From the NCBI GenBank assembly GCA_045540815.1, contig JAZQHY010000013.1:1-24362 (forward strand): a stretch of 24,362 nt of DNA, read 5' to 3'. Under the pieces are notes generated by a model. It did not search any database, was not told where the DNA came from, and saw only the letters and a list, made by a program, of their open reading frames with translations. The DNA comes from JAZQHR01 sp045540815 (GTDB taxonomy: Bacteria > Bacillota > Clostridia > UMGS1810). This document shows, in pieces, positions 20,399 through 24,362 of the stretch. A program made the translations under genes and the position numbers. The first letter of the stretch is position 1, and each line of letters begins with the position of its first letter.

Positions 20399-21361
20399 CT
20401 AAAGTTTGCATACGATTGATACCCAACCGCCTTTTTCCTTTATGTCTGCCACAGTAAACTTGCTATTTTCTATAGCATTTAAAACGTCGGCTTTCCTGTC
20501 CTCAATAATGCCCGACACTATAAATACGCCGTTTTCCTTTAAAAATATGTGTGCAAATTCCGAAAGCGCTATTATAACGTCTGCAACGATGTTTGCAAGC
20601 ACCACGTCATATTTTTCTTCGGCTATTTTTTCTTTTAAACTGTCATCTGAAAGGATGTTTCCTGCAAGAACTGTATATCTGTCCTTTTCAAGTCTGTTCA
20701 TCTCGAGGTTTTCGTACGCGGTGTGAATACAGTTTTCGTCCACATCAAGAGCTACAGCGCTGTCTGCACCGAGAAGCAGTGATATTATAGAAAGTATGCC
20801 CGACCCGCAACCGATGTCAAGCACCTTTTCACCGCCCAAAATGTGATTTTCCAAATGCTCTATGCACAGCTTTGTGCTGTGGTGAGTGCCCGAGCCAAAG
20901 GTCATACCCGGATTTACAGTAAATACTGTTCTGTCGGTTTTTATTTCGTTCTCGTACCACTCGGGCATTATGAGTATCTTCTCGCCTATCTCGGTTGGTT
21001 TAAAGTATTTCTTCCAGTTGTTTTCCCAGTCCTCGCTTTTTAGGTTTTCAAGCTCTGTTTCAAGTCTTCCCCAATCGCCGTCTTTTTCCTTAAGCGTCAA
21101 AAGTGCACTCTTTATACCCGACACGGTATCCGAAAAGCTTTCGTTATCCTCTAAATATATTATAACCTTTGTTTCTCCTTTTTTCTGCTCCATCAGCTCA
21201 TCGTCAACATAGTCCCAGAACTGCGTGTTTTCGGTTAGAAACTCGTTAAAATCGCTTTCGTCCTCTATTTGTGTACCTGTGATGCCCATATCATAGAGCA
21301 TATCGCACACAGGCTCAATGCCTTGTTTAGATGTAAATATAGTAACCTTTATCCAGTCCAT
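20399..21361 (-). CDS. prmA: Ribosomal protein L11 methyltransferase PrmA
   Basis: PrmA, 320 residues, trimethylates lysines and the N-terminus of ribosomal protein L11. The N-terminal L11-recognition domain occupies about 1-110 (MDWIKVTIFTSKQGIEPV). The methyltransferase core includes NPGMTFGSGTHHSTKLC, the S-adenosylmethionine motif KVLDIGCGSGILSI, LDVDENCIHTAYEN and the NIVADVI motif (NxxA type, family-typical). Length is near the usual 290-315. Its ribosome binding site AGGAGA lies in the last codons of the upstream DUF523 gene, two bases from whose stop codon the ATG begins. Linkage of prmA with rsmE is common in Firmicutes. Confidence 0.96.
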   Translation of the reverse strand: MDWIKVTIFTSKQGIEPVCDMLYDMGITGTQIEDESDFNEFLTENTQFWDYVDDELMEQKKGETKVIIYLEDNESFSDTVSGIKSALLTLKEKDGDWGRLETELENLKSEDWENNWKKYFKPTEIGEKILIMPEWYENEIKTDRTVFTVNPGMTFGSGTHHSTKLCIEHLENHILGGEKVLDIGCGSGILSIISLLLGADSAVALDVDENCIHTAYENLEMNRLEKDRYTVLAGNILSDDSLKEKIAEEKYDVVLANIVADVIIALSEFAHIFLKENGVFIVSGIIEDRKADVLNAIENSKFTVADIKEKGGWVSIVCKL

Positions 21362-21363
21362 AA

Positions 21364-21801
21364 TTATTCTCCTAAATATTTTGTAATATCGTCATTTTCG
21401 GTGATAACCTTGTAGCCTTTTTTTATAAGAAGGTCGGCTGTGATGCCGTTTCCATCCTTAAGGGTTTTTGAAAACGAGCCGTCATACACTCTGCCACTTC
21501 CGCACGAAGGGCTTTTCGCCTTTAATATGATAAGCTCAGGCTTAACCTTATCTGCGATTTCAAGTGACATCTTCGCACCTTTTTTAAAATTTTCCGTAAC
21601 GTCGGTGCCGTCGCACATAACCACCCTTCCGTCAGGTAGTATTTCCGACGGATTTCGCGGTGTGGAAAGACCGCCCATCACCTCGGGGCATATAAGCACG
21701 GCTTTTCCTTCGTCGTAAAGCTTTTTAAGGCTTTCATTTAAATTGTTGGTGCCGTCATACTTGCAGTTTTCACCGCAAAGGCACGCGCTTATAAGTATCA
21801 T
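21364..21801 (-). CDS. DUF523 family protein
   Basis: This 145-residue protein belongs to the DUF523 family: MILISACLCGENCKYDG at the N-terminus (Cys-rich SACLxGxxCxYDG), CPEVMGGLSTPRNPSEI, and KAKSPSCGSGRVYDGSF. The conserved Cys residues (CLC, NCK, CPE, SCG) suggest metal or iron-sulfur binding; the biochemical role is not established. The start at 21801 is chosen because the predicted transcript begins near 21812, which rules out the ATG at 21813, and GGTG is present upstream. It is the first gene of the prmA-rsmE unit. Confidence 0.87.
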   Translation of the reverse strand: MILISACLCGENCKYDGTNNLNESLKKLYDEGKAVLICPEVMGGLSTPRNPSEILPDGRVVMCDGTDVTENFKKGAKMSLEIADKVKPELIILKAKSPSCGSGRVYDGSFSKTLKDGNGITADLLIKKGYKVITENDDITKYLGE

Positions 21802-21818
21802 AAATATCACCATATATC

Positions 21819-21847
21819 ATTATACTAAATTTTCTGTAATTTTTCAA
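21819..21847 (-). promoter_or_regulatory. Sigma-A promoter of the DUF523-prmA-rsmE unit
   Basis: On the minus strand, TTGAAA (21842-21847), a 17-bp spacer and a perfect TATAAT (21819-21824). The predicted start is about 10 bases before the ATG. Confidence 0.8.
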
Positions 21848-21849
21848 TA

Positions 21850-21925
21850 TGTAGAATAATGTCATAAACTTTTGCGCCCTTCCTCTATAAGTTTGACAAA
21901 ATATGCCCATAAATGCAGGTATAAT
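21850..21925 (+). promoter_or_regulatory. spoIIE: Spo0A-type promoter of spoIIE with 21-bp spacer
   Basis: TTGACA (21893-21898) and TATAAT (21920-21925) are both consensus but 21 bp apart, too far for ordinary sigma-A use. TTTGACAAA (21892-21900) over the -35 is, on the other strand, TTTGTCAAA, fitting a 0A box (TTTGTCRAA). TGTAGAA at 21850-21856 is a 6-of-7 match to TGTCGAA. In Bacillus the spoIIE and spoIIG promoters have this arrangement (21-22 bp spacer, 0A boxes over the -35), used by Spo0A-phosphate with sigma-A RNA polymerase. Confidence 0.8.
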
Positions 21926-21956
21926 TTATATATGGTAATACAAAGGAGGACATATG

Positions 21957-24311
21957 ATGGGAAAAATACAAACGGAAACGTTCACAACGCTTTTTCGAAC
22001 GTTTAAAACGTATGAGGTCAGGGATAAAAAGTATTACCTTGACCGCATAATACCTGCACTTGTCGGGTTTGGTCTGGCATCGGCAAATGTGATAGAAAAT
22101 ACCACGCCGTTCGGGCTTGCCTTTTATACATATGCATTTAACTCAAAAATGTGGATATATAATTTTATTGGCGTAGCACTCGGCACAGCTTTAACTCTTC
22201 GGGATATAAGCATAGTAAAATATTTGTTTTCGCTTGTGCTTTATACTGCTATTTTTGCAATGTTTAAAACGAGGCGTGTGTATGTAAAGGCACTGGTTAT
22301 GTCGTCGGCTCTTTTTTTGGCGGGAATAGTACAGAATGTAGCGCAAGGATTTTTTGTGTACGACCTTATCATATCGTTTTGCGAGAGTGCGCTTTGCTTT
22401 CTTGGGGCGTTTGTTATGGACAAGGGTCTTCCGCTTATAAAAAATTACAAAACCAGAAGGTATATGTCGGTTGATGAGATTATAAGCATAACGGTAGTGA
22501 TGAGCATACTTATGATAAGCCTTTCGCGAATACCTGAGATAGGCGGTATAAAACTATCAAGCGTTTTCGGCATACTGATGGTGTTTCTTATAAATAATGG
22601 CGGAACTGTGGGGGCAGGCGCGGCAGTTGGCGTAACTGTAGGCTTTATAAGCAGTCTTGGCACTGTAAATGCCAATGCTATTATTGGTACATATGCTTTT
22701 TCAGGCCTTGTGTCAGGCATCTTTTCAAAATACGGAAAGTCGGGCATCTGCCTTTCTTTTTTACTTGCGAACGCGGTTATAACACTTCTTTTAAACGGCT
22801 CTACCGAGGTGCTTATAAGCGTGTACGAGATACTTCTTGCGTCGGTCGTGTTTTATATTATCCCCGAAAATGTTACTAATATATTTTCTGATTTTATTAG
22901 ACGCGCGTCTTACGCCGAGGCTGAGATAGAGTCCACAAAGGAAAAGGTTGCCGATACTGTGTGCACACGGCTTAATTCTTTGTCAAAATCCCTTACCTGC
23001 CTGTCGGACGCGTATGTGTCGGGAAAAACTGAATATGGATACATAGATAAAAAAGATATAGTGCATCTTTTTAACCTTGCGGCAAAGCGCGCGTGCGGTA
23101 AGTGCGGTATGCGTTACAAATGCTGGGAAAAGGATTTTGCAAAAAACTATTCGCATATGTTTACTATGCTGGATATTGCCGATAAATCAGGCTATATCAC
23201 AGAGGTTGATTTGCCAAAGGACTTTAAAGACAAGTGTATGAAGCCAAACGAGTTTATATATTCGTTCAACAGTATGCTCGATACCTATAATGCCAATAAA
23301 ATGTGGGCAGAAAAGGTTATGGAAAATAAAATGCTCGCATCAGAGCAGCTTACAAGCATATCGGGGATATTAAATACTTTGTCGGACGATATACGATTCT
23401 GTATGGACATAGATTTGGAAAACAAGATAAAGGTAGAGCTTGACAGGAAAAATATAAAGCTTTTATCTGCAATAGCCAAAAACACAGGCGGAAACGATAT
23501 AGTGGTAGAGATAAAAATGCTATCATCAAAATTTAGTGATGAAGTAAGCTTTGATATAGTGCCTGCCATTTCCGAGATAGTAGGCTTTGGCGTGAGATTA
23601 AAGGACAAAATTGAGGAAGATAACGTCATAACACTTGTATACGGCAGAGCGGAAAGCTTTTTGGTAGTGTGCGGGTGTGCACAGGCTACCAAAACGGGCG
23701 AAAGCATATCGGGCGACAGCCATACCGAGCTTAAATTAAAAGACGGCAGATGCGTTCTTGCCATAAGCGACGGAATGGGGTCAGGCGACAGCGCGGCAAA
23801 CGAAAGTAAAATGACTGTATCACTTCTTGAAAACTTCTTAGAGTCGGGCTTTGACACAGAAACGACAGTAAAGCTTATAAATTCGTCGCTTATCATAAAG
23901 GCAAATAAAGAAACTTTTTCGACGGTAGATATGCTTAGCATTAACCTTATAAACGGAAATGCACAGTTTATAAAAATCGGTGCGGCAGGAGCGTTTATCC
24001 GAAACAAAAACGGTGTAAAAAAGATAGATTCCACATCACTCCCTATCGGTATACTGAAAAACGTGGACGCGGAAATATCGCGTTTTGACATATCTGACGG
24101 GGATGTCATAGTGATGATGTCAGACGGCGTGACAGGCGCATACTCTGGAGATTCAAGAGATGCGTGGATATACGAGGAGATTATAAAAATAAACACCAAA
24201 GACCCGCAGATTATAGCTGATAATTTTATAAAGAAAGCAAAAGCTTTAGCGGGCGAGCGAGTAAAAGACGATATGACAGTTTTGGTAGCAGTGGTAAAAA
24301 AACGAGTATAA
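21957..24311 (+). CDS. spoIIE: Stage II sporulation protein E, PP2C-type phosphatase
   Basis: SpoIIE dephosphorylates the anti-anti-sigma factor SpoIIAA in the forespore, so that sigma-F becomes active, and helps place the polar septum. Of 784 residues, about 30-310 form a polytopic membrane domain of roughly ten helices. A central regulatory region (about 320-560) has a Cys cluster C-x2-C-x5-C at 380-389 (CGKCGMRYKC). The C-terminal PP2C domain (about 570-784) has metal-binding Asp605 (SDGMGSG), Asp723 (MSDGVTGAYSG) and DDMT (about 771). The length fits a full family member (~800). Two adjacent ATGs exist; 21957 is 7 bases from AAAGGAGG and 21954 only 4. No terminator is seen after it. Confidence 0.96.
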   Translation: MGKIQTETFTTLFRTFKTYEVRDKKYYLDRIIPALVGFGLASANVIENTTPFGLAFYTYAFNSKMWIYNFIGVALGTALTLRDISIVKYLFSLVLYTAIFAMFKTRRVYVKALVMSSALFLAGIVQNVAQGFFVYDLIISFCESALCFLGAFVMDKGLPLIKNYKTRRYMSVDEIISITVVMSILMISLSRIPEIGGIKLSSVFGILMVFLINNGGTVGAGAAVGVTVGFISSLGTVNANAIIGTYAFSGLVSGIFSKYGKSGICLSFLLANAVITLLLNGSTEVLISVYEILLASVVFYIIPENVTNIFSDFIRRASYAEAEIESTKEKVADTVCTRLNSLSKSLTCLSDAYVSGKTEYGYIDKKDIVHLFNLAAKRACGKCGMRYKCWEKDFAKNYSHMFTMLDIADKSGYITEVDLPKDFKDKCMKPNEFIYSFNSMLDTYNANKMWAEKVMENKMLASEQLTSISGILNTLSDDIRFCMDIDLENKIKVELDRKNIKLLSAIAKNTGGNDIVVEIKMLSSKFSDEVSFDIVPAISEIVGFGVRLKDKIEEDNVITLVYGRAESFLVVCGCAQATKTGESISGDSHTELKLKDGRCVLAISDGMGSGDSAANESKMTVSLLENFLESGFDTETTVKLINSSLIIKANKETFSTVDMLSINLINGNAQFIKIGAAGAFIRNKNGVKKIDSTSLPIGILKNVDAEISRFDISDGDVIVMMSDGVTGAYSGDSRDAWIYEEIIKINTKDPQIIADNFIKKAKALAGERVKDDMTVLVAVVKKRV

Positions 24312-24351
24312 TATGGAAATGAGTGGAAATAATATAAACGATAAAACATAT

Positions 24352-24362
24352 GGAGGGAAGGA
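24352..24362 (+). promoter_or_regulatory. Ribosome binding site of a gene beyond the right edge
   Basis: GGAGGGAAGGA at the extreme end looks like a Shine-Dalgarno for a gene starting just outside the window, about 45 bases after spoIIE and so likely in the same operon (tilS and hpt are frequent neighbours). A frame opening with ATG at 24313 and running to the edge has no ribosome binding site of its own. Confidence 0.5.

Noticed and set aside
23285..24349. A 354-residue open frame on the minus strand inside spoIIE
   Set aside because: It lies opposite the PP2C domain of spoIIE, is Ser/Ile/Phe-rich with no recognisable motif, and has no plausible ribosome binding site; it is an antisense shadow.

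Overview
The window comes from an AT-rich, spore-forming, Gram-positive bacterium of the class Clostridia. The evidence is the master sporulation regulator Spo0A, the sporulation phosphatase SpoIIE, a SleB-family cortex-lytic-type hydrolase, a WalRK/YycHI cell-wall signalling locus, strong AGGAGG ribosome binding sites and many canonical sigma-A promoters. Genus cannot be read from the sequence. Almost everything is chromosomal core; no transposase, integrase, phage gene or CRISPR array was seen.

Layout. 1-2313: the 3' part of a tRNA-Met(CAT) gene with its terminator, a histidine phosphatase (minus), and a divergent sodium:neurotransmitter-type symporter. 2420-5765: an EF-G-like GTPase with a possible structured leader, then rpsF-ssb-rpsR behind its own extended -10 promoter and a leader with two hairpins. 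5778-8090: glucuronate isomerase uxaC and a secreted SleB-type hydrolase, both minus; the hydrolase has a ~120-nt leader that can fold into a long stem. 8282-9544: phosphofructokinase. 9554-15522: a Wal-type locus: response regulator, sensor kinase, a small secreted protein of unknown function, YycH, YycI, and then the nucleoid protein YbaB/EbfC. 15539-16715: lrgAB. 16581-17587: spo0A (minus) with its own promoter, divergent from a small XRE-type regulator at 17873; the space between them is crowded with repeats and palindromes. 18165-18560: a gene-free tract packed with GC-rich hairpins. 18562-21847: a minus-strand group (DUF523 protein, prmA, rsmE, a small membrane protein, and a YdcZ/DUF606 transporter after a terminator). 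21893-24311: spoIIE, followed by a Shine-Dalgarno sequence at the right edge.

How the genes fit together. Two regulatory themes stand out. First, sporulation: spo0A is here, and the spoIIE promoter has near-consensus sigma-A hexamers held 21 bp apart, with a reverse 0A-box-like sequence over the -35, the arrangement known for Spo0A-activated sigma-A promoters in Bacillus. Second, cell-wall homeostasis: a direct repeat fitting the WalR box consensus (TGTWAH-N5-TGTWAH) lies where a -35 would be, immediately upstream of the TATAAT that serves the secreted-protein/yycH/yycI group. This suggests feedback from the response regulator onto its accessory proteins.

The most promising undescribed elements are the secreted 153-residue protein inserted into the Wal locus, the structured leader of the SleB-type gene, and the repeat-rich spo0A/XRE intergenic region. 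Functional names rest on recognisable protein motifs and synteny; no database search was run.
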